The notes under the pieces were generated by a model. That model did not search any database and was not told where the DNA came from. It saw only the letters and a list, made by a program, of their open reading frames with translations. Source: Actinomadura luzonensis (GTDB lineage Bacteria; Actinomycetota; Actinomycetes; Streptosporangiales; Streptosporangiaceae). Taken from it: a stretch of 64,000 bases of DNA. Below, piece after piece: positions 23,647 through 31,394 of the stretch. Position numbers and translations under genes: made by a program. Each line of letters starts with the position of its first letter. Positions within the stretch are counted from its first letter, which is position 1. The stretch is from contig NZ_JAKRKC020000002.1 in NCBI RefSeq assembly GCF_022664455.2, forward strand, positions 2,914,001 through 2,978,000, given 5' to 3'.

Positions 23647-24468
23647 GTGAGCGCCGGCAACGGCCCCGGAGCCGGCGTCCGGGGCGGCGTCAGGATCGGC
23701 ACGTACAACCTGCACGGGCTGCGCGACAGCCTGCCCGCGCTCACCCGGGTGATCGCGGGCCTGCGGGCCGACGTGCTGTGCGTGCAGGAGGCGCCGCGGT
23801 TCGGCCGGTGGCGGGCCAGGCGGCGGGCGCTCGCGGAGGCGGCCGGGATGCGGCTGGCGACGCCCGGCCGGCTCGGCGGCGTGGCCGTGCTCACCGGCCC
23901 GCGGGTGCGGGTGCTGGAGGCGCGCAGCCACGCCCTGCGGGTCTTCCTCGGGCTGGAGCTGCGCGGGCTGGCCGTCGCCGTCGTGGAGGCCGGCGGGGCC
24001 CGGCTGGCGGTCGGCTCGCTCCACCTCGACCTCAGCGACCCGGCGCGGATGCACCACGCGGCCGAGGCGGTGGCGCTGATGGAGCGGGCGGCGGCCCCGT
24101 ACGGGGCGGCGATCGTGCTCGGCGGCGACCTGAACGAGCAGCCGCACCAGCCGGCCTGGCGCTACCTCGCCGGCCGGCTGTCCGACTGCGGGGCGGCCGC
24201 GGGCGGGGGCGGCGCGCCGACGTTCCCGGCCGCGCGGCCGGCGGCGCGCATCGACGGCGTGTTCGCCGCGCCCGGGGCGAGCGTCCTCTCCTGCGGCGAC
24301 GGAACCGGGGCCGGGACCGGGCCCGGGACCGGGGCCGACCCGGCCGATCTGGCCGCCGCGAGCGACCATCTGCCGGTGGTGGCCGAGCTGAGGTTCCAGC
24401 TCGGCGCGCGCGGCGCCGGGGATCCCGATTCGGACACCGGCGGGCGGACAGGGCGGCCCAGCCCGTAG
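23647..24468 (+). CDS. Endonuclease/exonuclease/phosphatase family protein
   Basis: This 273-residue EEP-fold hydrolase shows IGTYNLHGLR near residue 17, the catalytic Glu in VLCVQEAPRFG, VGSLHLDLS, the Asp/Asn pair GGDLNEQPHQPAW and the terminal SDHLPVVAEL. The family includes phosphodiesterases, sphingomyelinases and DNases; which substrate applies is open. No signal peptide is evident. The GTG start lies 8 bp after the glucokinase stop. The segment after the Asp loop contains a Gly/Thr/Pro repeat (GTGAGTGPGTGA), a short in-frame expansion. Confidence 0.85.
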   Translation: MSAGNGPGAGVRGGVRIGTYNLHGLRDSLPALTRVIAGLRADVLCVQEAPRFGRWRARRRALAEAAGMRLATPGRLGGVAVLTGPRVRVLEARSHALRVFLGLELRGLAVAVVEAGGARLAVGSLHLDLSDPARMHHAAEAVALMERAAAPYGAAIVLGGDLNEQPHQPAWRYLAGRLSDCGAAAGGGGAPTFPAARPAARIDGVFAAPGASVLSCGDGTGAGTGPGTGADPADLAAASDHLPVVAELRFQLGARGAGDPDSDTGGRTGRPSP

Positions 24469-24477
24469 CATTTGCTC

Positions 24478-25605
24478 ATGACCCGTCGCTCCCGGCGGCG
24501 TGCGCTCTTCCTGATCTTGGCGACGTCCGTGGCCTTGCCGCAGGTCACGCCCGCCGCGCATGCCGATCCTCGCAGCCCCGCCGGAATCGAGGCGTGGCAG
24601 CGCTCGACCAGCGTGCGCCTGCAGGCCGACGGCTCCCTGTCCGACGTGCTCGCCGTCTCCACGGGCGACGTGTGGGCGGTCGGCCAGCAGGAGATCTGGG
24701 ACGTGTGGAAGAACCGCGGCACCGTCCGCCACTGGGACGGCTCCCGCTGGAGCGAGGTGGCGCTGCGCGACGGCACCGGGGCGGGCAACCTCCGCAGCCT
24801 GGCCGCGGCCGGCCCGTCCGACGTGTGGGCGGTGGGCGACGGCCACGACGGGCTGCCGTACCTGGCGCACGGCGACGTGTCCGGCTTCGACCGGGTCCGG
24901 CCGCAGGGCATGCGGGCCGGCGACTGGCTCGGCGGCGTCGACGCCAAGGGCGGCAAGGTCGTGGCGGTCGGCAGCCGCGAGAAGCAGGGCCTCGTCCTCA
25001 CCGGGCAGGGCTCCACCTGGTCGGTGCAGCAGCTCAAGGACAAGGGCGTGCTGTACGCCGTCGCGGGCGGCTTCGCCGTCGGCGACACCGGCACGGGCCC
25101 GCTCATCGCGCACAACTCGGGCGGCACCTGGAAGTCCATGCCGCTGCCCTCGATCCCCGGCGGCTACCTGCGCGACGTGCAGACCGACAACGCCAAGCGG
25201 GCGGTCGCGGTCGGCGGCGTCTACCGCGGCCCCGGCGACGTCTCGCCGCTCGTGCTGGTCTGGAACGGCAAGCGCTGGAAGCAGCAGAGCCTGCCCGTCA
25301 CCGGCGCCCGCCTCTACGGCGTGACCGGCGACGGCAAGGGCCGCTACTGGATGACCGGCTACGACCCCGAGCGGGCGGCCGAGCCGTTCGTGGCGCGCTG
25401 CGAGAAGGGCGCCTGCGAGGTCATCCGCGGCGGCACCGAGAAGGGCCGCAGCAGCGTACGCCTGCAGGCCGTCGCCTACCTCGCCGGCAAGGGCGCGGTG
25501 TGGGCGGTCGGGCACGCGGTCGACACCGCCGACCGCTACACCGACGTGGTGGAGTCGTTCGCGCCGCGGCCCGCCGCGGCCTCCACCGCCGCGACCAAGT
25601 CCTGA
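24478..25605 (+). CDS. Secreted beta-propeller-like protein
   Basis: This 375-residue exported protein has an N-terminal Arg-rich signal peptide (RRSRRRALFLILATSVALPQ, cleavage near AHA). The mature part is built of repeated blades marked by DVWAVG or AVWAVG (SDVLAVSTGDVWAVGQQ, SDVWAVGDGHDG, KGAVWAVGHAVD) with W-rich strands (VRHWDGSRWSE, VWNGKRWKQQ). ATG 24478 is preferred over TTG 24472, because TAGCAT ends 6 bases before it and no ribosome site exists, another leaderless case. The function is unknown. It ends just before a bidirectional hairpin. Confidence 0.8.
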   Translation: MTRRSRRRALFLILATSVALPQVTPAAHADPRSPAGIEAWQRSTSVRLQADGSLSDVLAVSTGDVWAVGQQEIWDVWKNRGTVRHWDGSRWSEVALRDGTGAGNLRSLAAAGPSDVWAVGDGHDGLPYLAHGDVSGFDRVRPQGMRAGDWLGGVDAKGGKVVAVGSREKQGLVLTGQGSTWSVQQLKDKGVLYAVAGGFAVGDTGTGPLIAHNSGGTWKSMPLPSIPGGYLRDVQTDNAKRAVAVGGVYRGPGDVSPLVLVWNGKRWKQQSLPVTGARLYGVTGDGKGRYWMTGYDPERAAEPFVARCEKGACEVIRGGTEKGRSSVRLQAVAYLAGKGAVWAVGHAVDTADRYTDVVESFAPRPAAASTAATKS

Positions 25606-25620
25606 CCGCCGCCGTCGTTG

Positions 25621-25651
25621 CACCGTGGCCGGCCTTGGCCGGCGTGCGGTG
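25621..25651. terminator. Hairpin between convergent genes
   Basis: CACCGTGGCCGGCC pairs with GGCCGGCGTGCGGTG around TT, with small mismatches, in the 48-bp gap between the beta-propeller gene and the convergent membrane protein gene. It can serve as a terminator for both directions. Confidence 0.6.
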
Positions 25652-25653
25652 GG

Positions 25654-26124
25654 TCAGAGCACCGCGCCGTCGTCCCAGCCGTCGTTGGACGGCGGGCCGT
25701 CGCCCATGCGCACCACCAGCGCCACGAAGCCGCCGATGAACGCCGCCACCGCCGTGAACAGCGCCCACCCCTCCATGTGCCAGCTCGCCATGGCGGCGAT
25801 CAGGAGGTAGGCGGGACCGCCGAACAGCGCCACCCACGCCAGCTTGGTCGCCAGGTCGAGCTTGGGCAGCGGAGGGGGCGGCGGCGGGACGTAGTGCCCC
25901 TCCTCGCCGGCCTGCTCGTCGTCCGAGCCCTCGTCGTGCTTGTCGCCGGCGTCGTCGAGGTCCTCCTCCAGCTCCTCGGAGGGCTTGACCACCCGGCGGG
26001 CGGGCTCGGCGGGGACGTTCTCGCTGTCCGGCCATGGCTGGTCGGCCGAGTCGTGCTCGGCGGTGTCGTTGAAGGACGCGACGATCTGCCGCCAGACCTC
26101 GTCCTCGTCACTCTGGGGCGTCAC
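25654..26124 (-). CDS. Actinobacterial membrane protein with acidic N-terminus
   Basis: This 156-residue protein has an acidic, probably disordered N-terminal half (EELEEDLDDAGDKHDEGSD), a proline run (YVPPPPPPLPKLDL), and two C-terminal transmembrane helices (KLAWVALFGGPAYLLIAAMA and FTAVAAFIGGFVALVVRMG). This layout recurs in conserved hypothetical proteins of actinobacteria next to alpha/beta hydrolases. The function is not known. It is downstream of, and in the same direction as, the esterase gene at 26171-26929, with 46 bp between. Confidence 0.75.
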   Translation of the reverse strand: MTPQSDEDEVWRQIVASFNDTAEHDSADQPWPDSENVPAEPARRVVKPSEELEEDLDDAGDKHDEGSDDEQAGEEGHYVPPPPPPLPKLDLATKLAWVALFGGPAYLLIAAMASWHMEGWALFTAVAAFIGGFVALVVRMGDGPPSNDGWDDGAVL

Positions 26125-26170
26125 CTAGATGGGCCTCTCCACAGTGATCGCGACTTCCCCCTGGGTGCGA

Positions 26171-26929
26171 TCAGTCCCTCTGCAAGGGTACCGAGGCATG
26201 TGTCCGGATGAAGTCGAGGCTGCCGGCAAAGATCGTGTCGGCGTCGTTGTCGAGCGTCGCAACATGGTAGCTATCGGTCAGCTCCTCGATCGTGGCCTGC
26301 GGGACTTTCCGGCGAATGATCTCTACGCTCGTGGGCTTCACCACGTGGTCGTCCACGCTGTGGTAGACGAGCAGCGGCTGCGTCACCTTCGCCAGGTCGG
26401 CCTGCACCAGCGCCCACAGGCCGGGCAGCGAGGCCGCCGCCTTGACCGGGGTGCGGGAGTAGGCCAGCTCGGTCACGCCGGCCTTCTTGACGTCGTTCGC
26501 GACGCCGGGCACGGAGGGCACGAACCACTTCAGCAGCGGCGCGAGCCGCATCAGCGGGACGTCGTTGGCGATGGACGGGTTGACCGCGACGACGCCCCTG
26601 ATGGCCGGGCCGTGCACCTCGGCGAGCCGCAGCGCCAGGCAGCCGCCGAGCGACAGCCCCGCCACGAACACCTCCGCGCAGCGTCCCTGGAGGTCCTCGA
26701 ACGCCTTCTCCACCTCGGCGTACCAGTCCTCCCAGCGGGTGCGGTTCATCTCCTGCCACCGCGTGCCGTGCCCCGGCTGGCGGGGCAGGGAGACGCTCAG
26801 CCCGTGCCCGGCCAGGAACTCCGCCCACGGCCGCAGCGACTGCGGCGTGCCGGTGAACCCGTGGCAGAGCAGCACGCCGATCTGGCCTCCGTCGTGGTGG
26901 TAGGGCTCCGCGCCTGGCATGAGCGGCAT
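26171..26929 (-). CDS. Alpha/beta hydrolase, carboxylesterase/monoacylglycerol-lipase type
   Basis: This 252-residue serine hydrolase has the oxyanion region VLLCHGFTGTPQSLRPWA, nucleophile elbow VAGLSLGGCLAL (Ser near 95), catalytic Asp in YHSVDDHVV and His in TDSYHVATLDNDAD. The HGFTGTPQS and DSYHV motifs resemble bacterial carboxylesterase Est30 and monoacylglycerol lipases. The start was set at ATG 26929 because GAGGAG lies five bases upstream; an ATG 24 bases earlier lacks such a site. It is divergent from the acyltransferase gene plsC, which would fit glycerolipid turnover. A TTCCAG-N9-CTGGAA inverted repeat lies in the shared upstream region. Confidence 0.87.
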   Translation of the reverse strand: MPLMPGAEPYHHDGGQIGVLLCHGFTGTPQSLRPWAEFLAGHGLSVSLPRQPGHGTRWQEMNRTRWEDWYAEVEKAFEDLQGRCAEVFVAGLSLGGCLALRLAEVHGPAIRGVVAVNPSIANDVPLMRLAPLLKWFVPSVPGVANDVKKAGVTELAYSRTPVKAAASLPGLWALVQADLAKVTQPLLVYHSVDDHVVKPTSVEIIRRKVPQATIEELTDSYHVATLDNDADTIFAGSLDFIRTHASVPLQRD

Positions 26930-27090
26930 AACAGCTCCTCCATGCAGTTTCATTCCAGCAATTCATCCTGGAACGGCCCGATCGTCGCACGTTCGGGGGT
27001 GTTTGTGCGAGAGCTGGTGTAGTTGCATGGCGCTCAGGATGGGAAGATGACTCTGCCCGCGGACAAACGTGCTGGAGAAGAGGTGCCGGA

Positions 27091-27798
27091 GTGTTCTACT
27101 GGGTGGTCAAGGCCATCTTGGGGCCGTTCCTCCACCTCGTGTTCAGGCCGTGGGCGGAGGGCGTCGACAACGTGCCCAGGGAGGGGCCGGCGATCCTGGC
27201 CGGCAACCACCTGTCCTTCGCCGACCACTTCTTCGGCCCGCTGCACCTCAAGCGCAAGGTGATCTCGCTCGGCAAGTCCGACTACTTCACCGGGCGCGGC
27301 ATCAAGGGCTTCTTCACCCGGATGTTCTTCAGCGGCGTCGGCACCGTGCCGATCGACCGCTCGGGCGGCAAGGCCAGCGAGGCCGCGCTCCGCACCGGCC
27401 TGCGCATCCTGCGCGAAGGCCACATCCTGGGCATCTACCCCGAGGGCACGCGTTCGCCCGACGGCCGCCTCTACAAGGGCAAGACCGGCGTGGCCCGGCT
27501 GGCGCTGGAGTCGCGGGCCCCGGTCATCCCCTGGGCCATGGTCAACACCTACGAGATGATGCCGCCGGGGCGGCCGGTGCCCAAGCTCGGCATCCGGCCG
27601 GGCGTGCGGTTCGGCAAGCCGCTCGACTTCTCCCGCTACTACGGCATGGAGGACGACCGGCTCGTGCTGCGCGCCGTCACCGACGAGATCATGTACGCGC
27701 TGATGGAGCTGTCGGAGCAGGAGTACGTCGACAAGTACGCCGCCAGCGCCCGGGTCGAGATGGAGCGCGCCGCCCGCGCCGCCGCCGGGAAGAAGTGA
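27091..27798 (+). CDS. plsC: 1-acyl-sn-glycerol-3-phosphate acyltransferase
   Basis: This 235-residue membrane-associated acyltransferase has the LPLAT motif I NHLSFADHFF (HX4D in its Asn-His-Leu-Ser form), motif II FFTRMFFSGVGTVPIDRSG and motif III GIYPEGTRSPDGRLYKGKTG. It transfers an acyl chain to lysophosphatidic acid in phospholipid synthesis. The length is normal for the family. The GTG start follows GGAGAAGAGG. In the mycobacterial counterpart region an acyltransferase of this type (Rv2182c) is the neighbour of the ArsA-like and PimB genes. The C-terminal Ala/Arg tail is unremarkable. Confidence 0.9.
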   Translation: MFYWVVKAILGPFLHLVFRPWAEGVDNVPREGPAILAGNHLSFADHFFGPLHLKRKVISLGKSDYFTGRGIKGFFTRMFFSGVGTVPIDRSGGKASEAALRTGLRILREGHILGIYPEGTRSPDGRLYKGKTGVARLALESRAPVIPWAMVNTYEMMPPGRPVPKLGIRPGVRFGKPLDFSRYYGMEDDRLVLRAVTDEIMYALMELSEQEYVDKYAASARVEMERAARAAAGKK

Positions 27799-27874
27799 AC
27801 TGACAGTAGCGGCTCGGTCGCGTAGAGTGGTCTACGATGCTCCGAGCCCATGCGCCGCCCCCGCCGCGCAGGCG

Positions 27875-28336
27875 TCAGGCGGAGGCCCGTAACGCCTGCT
27901 CGGTCCTCTGCATGGCCGTGCTCACGGTGTGCAGCTCCTCGCGGCTGAGCCGGTCGATCAGGTACGCCCGCACCACCTCCAGGTGGCCCGGCGCCACCCG
28001 TTCCAGGCAGCTCAGCCCCGCCTCGGTGAGCACCGCCAGCACGCCGCGCTCGTCCGACGGGCAGGTCGCCCGCTCCACCAGGCCCGCCTTCTCCAGCTGG
28101 GTGATCTGGTACGTCAGCGCGCTCTTCGACACCACGCAGCTCCGGGCCAGCTCGGTCATACGCAGCTGCCTGCCGGGAGAGCCGGCCAGCCGCACCAGGA
28201 TCTCGTACTGCGGGTGCGTCAGCCCGGCCGCCGCCTTGAGCTGCTCCTCGATGCGCCGTTCGAGCAGGTGCGCGGTCGAGAGGAAGGCGCTCCAGGCCGC
28301 CATCTCCGTCGCGTCGAGCCATCGGGTGTCGGTCAC
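27875..28336 (-). CDS. MarR family transcriptional regulator
   Basis: This 153-residue winged-helix regulator has a dimerisation helix at the N-terminus, recognition region RQLRMTELARSCVVSKSALTYQITQLEKAG and wing LVERATCPSDERGVLAVLTEAG. GTG 28336 is the likely start. It is divergent from a DoxX gene, and two GTTC-N6-GAAC palindromes lie between them, so it probably represses doxX and itself. MarR proteins often respond to phenolic or oxidative signals; the ligand here is unknown. Confidence 0.9.
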   Translation of the reverse strand: MTDTRWLDATEMAAWSAFLSTAHLLERRIEEQLKAAAGLTHPQYEILVRLAGSPGRQLRMTELARSCVVSKSALTYQITQLEKAGLVERATCPSDERGVLAVLTEAGLSCLERVAPGHLEVVRAYLIDRLSREELHTVSTAMQRTEQALRASA

Positions 28337-28354
28337 GGCCCCAGTGTACTTGTT

Positions 28355-28399
28355 GTTCAATTTTGAACTTCCACGCTACGCTCTTGTTCAGATTCGAAC
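28355..28399. promoter_or_regulatory. Two GTTC-N6-GAAC operators between marR and doxX
   Basis: GTTCAATTTTGAAC (28355-28368) and GTTCAGATTCGAAC (28386-28399) share half-sites GTTC and GAAC. Their centres are 31 bp apart, about three helical turns, so two MarR dimers could bind the same DNA face. The second palindrome ends 15 bases before the doxX start and next to its GAGGAGG site. The first is about 19 bases upstream of the MarR start. Confidence 0.7.
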
Positions 28400-28414
28400 G
28401 ATCGAGGAGGCCGC

Positions 28415-28840
28415 ATGATCGACCAAGCCCGTCCCGTCGTCCTGCTGTTGTCCAGGGTCGCCGTCGGGGTGATCTTCCTGGTGCACGGCTACCAGAAGTT
28501 CGTCACGATGGGGCTCGCGGGCACGGCCGAGTTCTTCGAGTCCGCCGGCATCCCGCTGGCCGGGCTCGCCGCGCCCGCCGTGGCCGCGCTGGAGGTCGCG
28601 GGCGGCCTGGCGCTCGTCCTGGGGGCGGGGCTGCCGGTCGCCGGCACGCTGCTGGCCCTCGACATGCTCGGCGCGATCGTCTTCGTGCACGGCGGCAACG
28701 GCCTGACCGGCGACGGCGGCTACGAGTTCGTCCTGGCGCTGGCCGCGGCGAGCCTGGCGGTCGGCTTCACCGGCGGCGGGGCCCTGGCGCTCGACGGCGC
28801 CCTCGCCCGCCGCCGCGCCGCCCAGCCCGCCACCGCCTGA
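28415..28840 (+). CDS. DoxX family membrane protein
   Basis: This 141-residue protein with four transmembrane helices has the DoxX signature RVAVGVIFLVHGYQKF at the N-terminus, an AALEVAGGLALVLG helix and a Gly-rich HGGNGLTGDGGYEFVLAL segment. DoxX proteins act in the cytoplasmic membrane and are often linked to redox or thiosulfate/thiol stress functions. The start has GAGGAGG at 6 bases. It is controlled, by inference, by the divergent MarR. The last codons run into a 30-bp tandem repeat. Confidence 0.88.
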   Translation: MIDQARPVVLLLSRVAVGVIFLVHGYQKFVTMGLAGTAEFFESAGIPLAGLAAPAVAALEVAGGLALVLGAGLPVAGTLLALDMLGAIVFVHGGNGLTGDGGYEFVLALAAASLAVGFTGGGALALDGALARRRAAQPATA

Positions 28841-28950
28841 CCGCCGGACCGCCGCCTGACCACCGCCTGACCGCCGGACCGCCGCCTGACCACCGCCTGA
28901 CCGCCTGGCCGCCGCCTGACCACCGCCTGACCGCCTGGCCGCCGCCTGAC
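28831..28950. repeat. Four tandem 30-bp repeats after doxX
   Basis: Four contiguous 30-bp units begin CACCGCCTGACCGCC and end GCCGCCTGAC. Units 1 and 2 are identical, units 3 and 4 are identical, and the pairs differ by two bases (GGAC against TGGC). The array starts inside the doxX stop region and decays over 28951-28990. There are no spacers, so it is not a CRISPR array. In one plus-strand frame every unit carries TGA stops, so the array is unlikely to be coding. Confidence 0.9.
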
Positions 28951-28996
28951 CGTCGCCTGGTCTCCGCTCGGCCCTCGCCTCACCCCCGCCCGGCCG

Positions 28997-29923
28997 TCAC
29001 GCCGGCGGGTGGTCCGGGTCGAGGGTCGTGAGGGCCTCGCGCACCTGCTCCCTGAGCCAGGCGTGCGCGGGGTCGGCGTCGTAGCGCGGGTGCCACGCCT
29101 GCGACAACGTCATCGACGGCAGCTCCAGCGGTATCGGGAACGTCACCAGCCCGAGCGCCCGCACCAGCGGCGCGGTCAGCCGCTCGGGCGTCATCCCCAC
29201 CAGGTCCGACTCGCGCACCGCCAGCAGCGCCGCCCCGAACGTCGGCACCGACCCGGCGATCCGCCGCTCCAGCCCGCGGGCGGCCAGGGCCTCGTCCACC
29301 GGCCCCCGCATCCGGCCCCGGCGGCTGGCGATCACGTGCTCGCCGGCCGCCAGCCGCTCCAGCGTCACGGGGCCGCCCGACAGCAGCGGGTGCCCCGGCC
29401 GTACGACGCCGATCGCCCGGTCCCGCATCAGCGGCTCCACCCGCGTCTCCGGCGCCGGGTCCTCGACCACCGTCACCTCCAGGTCCGCGCTGCCCTCGCG
29501 CAGCGCGTGCTGGTCGCCGTGCCCCTCCGGCAGGAAGTGGAGCGTCACCCCCGGCGCGGACCTGGCCGCCTCGCTCAGCAGCGGCAACGCGACCGCGGTG
29601 ATCACCGCGTCCGAGGCGAGGATCACGAACCGGCGCACCAGCGTCGCCGGGTCCAGCCGCCCCGGCGGCGTGAACACCCGCCGGGCCGCCTCCACCAGCC
29701 CCCGCACCTCCTCCCGCACGGCCAGCGCCCGCGGCGTGGGCACCATCTGCCGCCCCGAGCGCACCAGCACCGGGTCGCCCATCGCCTTCCTGATCCGGCC
29801 GAGCGTGCGGCTCATCGCGGGCTCCGACAGGTGCAGCCGGTGCGCCGCGGCCGACACGCTGCCCTCCTCCAGCAGCACGTCCAGCGCGACCAGCAGGTCG
29901 AGGCTCGGTTGCGTCTGACGCAT
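28997..29923 (-). CDS. LysR family transcriptional regulator
   Basis: This 308-residue LysR-type regulator has the N-terminal HTH LDLLVALDVLLEEGSVSAAAHRLHLSEPAMSRTLGRIRKA. The effector domain begins near residue 95 (RRFVILASDAVITAV) and includes VVRPGHPLLSGG. It is similar in layout to NodD/LinR-like members. It is divergent from an MFS transporter gene, the usual arrangement in which a LysR protein controls its neighbour from the shared 115-bp promoter region. The ATG start at 29923 lacks an obvious ribosome site. The inducer is unknown. Confidence 0.9.
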   Translation of the reverse strand: MRQTQPSLDLLVALDVLLEEGSVSAAAHRLHLSEPAMSRTLGRIRKAMGDPVLVRSGRQMVPTPRALAVREEVRGLVEAARRVFTPPGRLDPATLVRRFVILASDAVITAVALPLLSEAARSAPGVTLHFLPEGHGDQHALREGSADLEVTVVEDPAPETRVEPLMRDRAIGVVRPGHPLLSGGPVTLERLAAGEHVIASRRGRMRGPVDEALAARGLERRIAGSVPTFGAALLAVRESDLVGMTPERLTAPLVRALGLVTFPIPLELPSMTLSQAWHPRYDADPAHAWLREQVREALTTLDPDHPPA

Positions 29924-30038
29924 GTATCACCTGACAAAGATGCATTTGAGGTCAAGTCACCTCCGACTCTACGGTGAGATCCGCGGGAGGCCTCCGCCGC
30001 GCTCATCCACCCACACCGACCCGCTCGGGGGTTCTCAC

Positions 30039-31394
30039 ATGTCCGCCACCGTCGTGGAACAGACCGGCCATCCCGCCAGAACCCGGATCATGGTCCTCAT
30101 GGCGGCCACCGTGGTCCTGGCCGTCGCCCTGGTCGCCGCCGTCAACCTGGCCATCCCCACGCTCGCCGCGAGCGAGCTGCGCCCCTCGCCGGCGCAGATC
30201 CTGTGGATCGTCGACGCCTACGTCATCGTCTTCGCCTGCCTGCTCATCCCCGCCGGCGCGGCCGGCGACCGCTTCGGCCGCAAGGGGGTGCTGCTGGCCG
30301 GGCTGGGCGTGTTCGCGGCCGGGTGCCTGGCCGCGGCGCTCGCCCCGGACGTCACCACGCTCGTCGCCGCCCGCGCGCTCAGCGGCGCCGGGGCGGCGAT
30401 GGTCATGCCCGCCTCGCTCGCCCTGACCGTCGGCGCCTACCCCGCCGCCGCCCGCGGGCACGCCGTCGCCGCCTGGACCGCCGCCACCGGCGCGGCCGGG
30501 GTGATCGGCAACGTGGGCGGCGGGCTGGTCATGCAGTACCTGCCGTGGCGGGCGCTGTTCGGGGTGCCGGTCGCGCTGGCCGTGGTGCTGGCGCTGCTGG
30601 TCGCCGTCACCGTGCCGCGCGCGCCGCGGCACGACGCCGTCCTCGACCTGCCCGGCGCGGGGCTGCTGACGGCCGCGTCCGTGGCGCTGCTCGTCGGCAT
30701 CATCGAAGGGCCGGAGGCCGGATGGGGGAGCGGGCTGGTGCTCGGCGCGCTCGCGGTGGCGGCCGCGCTGTTCGCCGTGTTCGCCGCGTACCAGCTCCGG
30801 GCGGCCCGGCCACTGCTGGACCCGCGGCTGTTCCGGGTGGCGCGGCTGCGCGCGGGGACGCTCGGCGTCGCGGTCACCTTCTTCGGGCTGTTCGCGCTGT
30901 TCTTCATGAACGCCCGCTTCCTGCAGGAGGTCAAGGGCTTCTCGCCGCTGCTGACCGGGGTGGCCATCGTGCCGCTGACCGTCCCCATGGTCATCCTGTC
31001 GCGGCTGTCGGCCCGCCTGTCGCCGCGGACCGCGGTGCCGGCCGGGCTCGCCGGGAACGTGGCCGGGCTGCTGCTGCTGTCGTTCGCCGGCGCCGGAATG
31101 CCGTACCCCGTGTACATGATCGGGCTGCTCGTCATGGGAGCCGCCATGGGGCTGTGCCTGCCGGTGCTGTCGCACGAGATCATGGCCGCGCTGCCGCGCG
31201 AACGGGCCGGGCTCGGCTCCGGGCTCAACAGCGCCACCCGCGAGCTCGGCAGCGCGGTCGGCGTGGCGGTCATGGGCACCGTCAGCGCCACGCACGGCAT
31301 GGCCGCCGGTTACCGGGTGATCGCCGGAGTCGTCCTGGCCGGCGGGCTGCTCGTCATCCGGTGGCTCACGTCAGGTGAGCGCGGATCTGCCTGA
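30039..31394 (+). CDS. MFS transporter (DHA2/EmrB-QacA-like)
   Basis: This 451-residue major facilitator protein has about 12-14 hydrophobic helices, the loop 2-3 motif GDRFGRKGVLLAG near residue 75 and RALSGAGAAMVMPASLAL, typical of drug:H+ antiporters of the DHA2 group. ATG 30039 was selected at the beginning of coding character; a longer reading from 29922 lacks it. TTGAGG and TACGGT at 18-bp spacing near 29947-29976 make a plausible promoter. The last 29 bp overlap the convergent homocysteine methyltransferase gene. The substrate is unknown; control by the divergent LysR regulator is inferred. Confidence 0.88.
   Translation: MSATVVEQTGHPARTRIMVLMAATVVLAVALVAAVNLAIPTLAASELRPSPAQILWIVDAYVIVFACLLIPAGAAGDRFGRKGVLLAGLGVFAAGCLAAALAPDVTTLVAARALSGAGAAMVMPASLALTVGAYPAAARGHAVAAWTAATGAAGVIGNVGGGLVMQYLPWRALFGVPVALAVVLALLVAVTVPRAPRHDAVLDLPGAGLLTAASVALLVGIIEGPEAGWGSGLVLGALAVAAALFAVFAAYQLRAARPLLDPRLFRVARLRAGTLGVAVTFFGLFALFFMNARFLQEVKGFSPLLTGVAIVPLTVPMVILSRLSARLSPRTAVPAGLAGNVAGLLLLSFAGAGMPYPVYMIGLLVMGAAMGLCLPVLSHEIMAALPRERAGLGSGLNSATRELGSAVGVAVMGTVSATHGMAAGYRVIAGVVLAGGLLVIRWLTSGERGSA

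Noticed and set aside
26953..26973. TTCCAG-N9-CTGGAA inverted repeat as an operator between the esterase and plsC genes
   Set aside because: Short arms of common composition and no regulator gene nearby; mentioned in the esterase entry but not called as a separate site.
28831..28950. Possible CRISPR array at the 30-bp repeats
   Set aside because: The repeats are contiguous with no spacers, and no cas genes are nearby.
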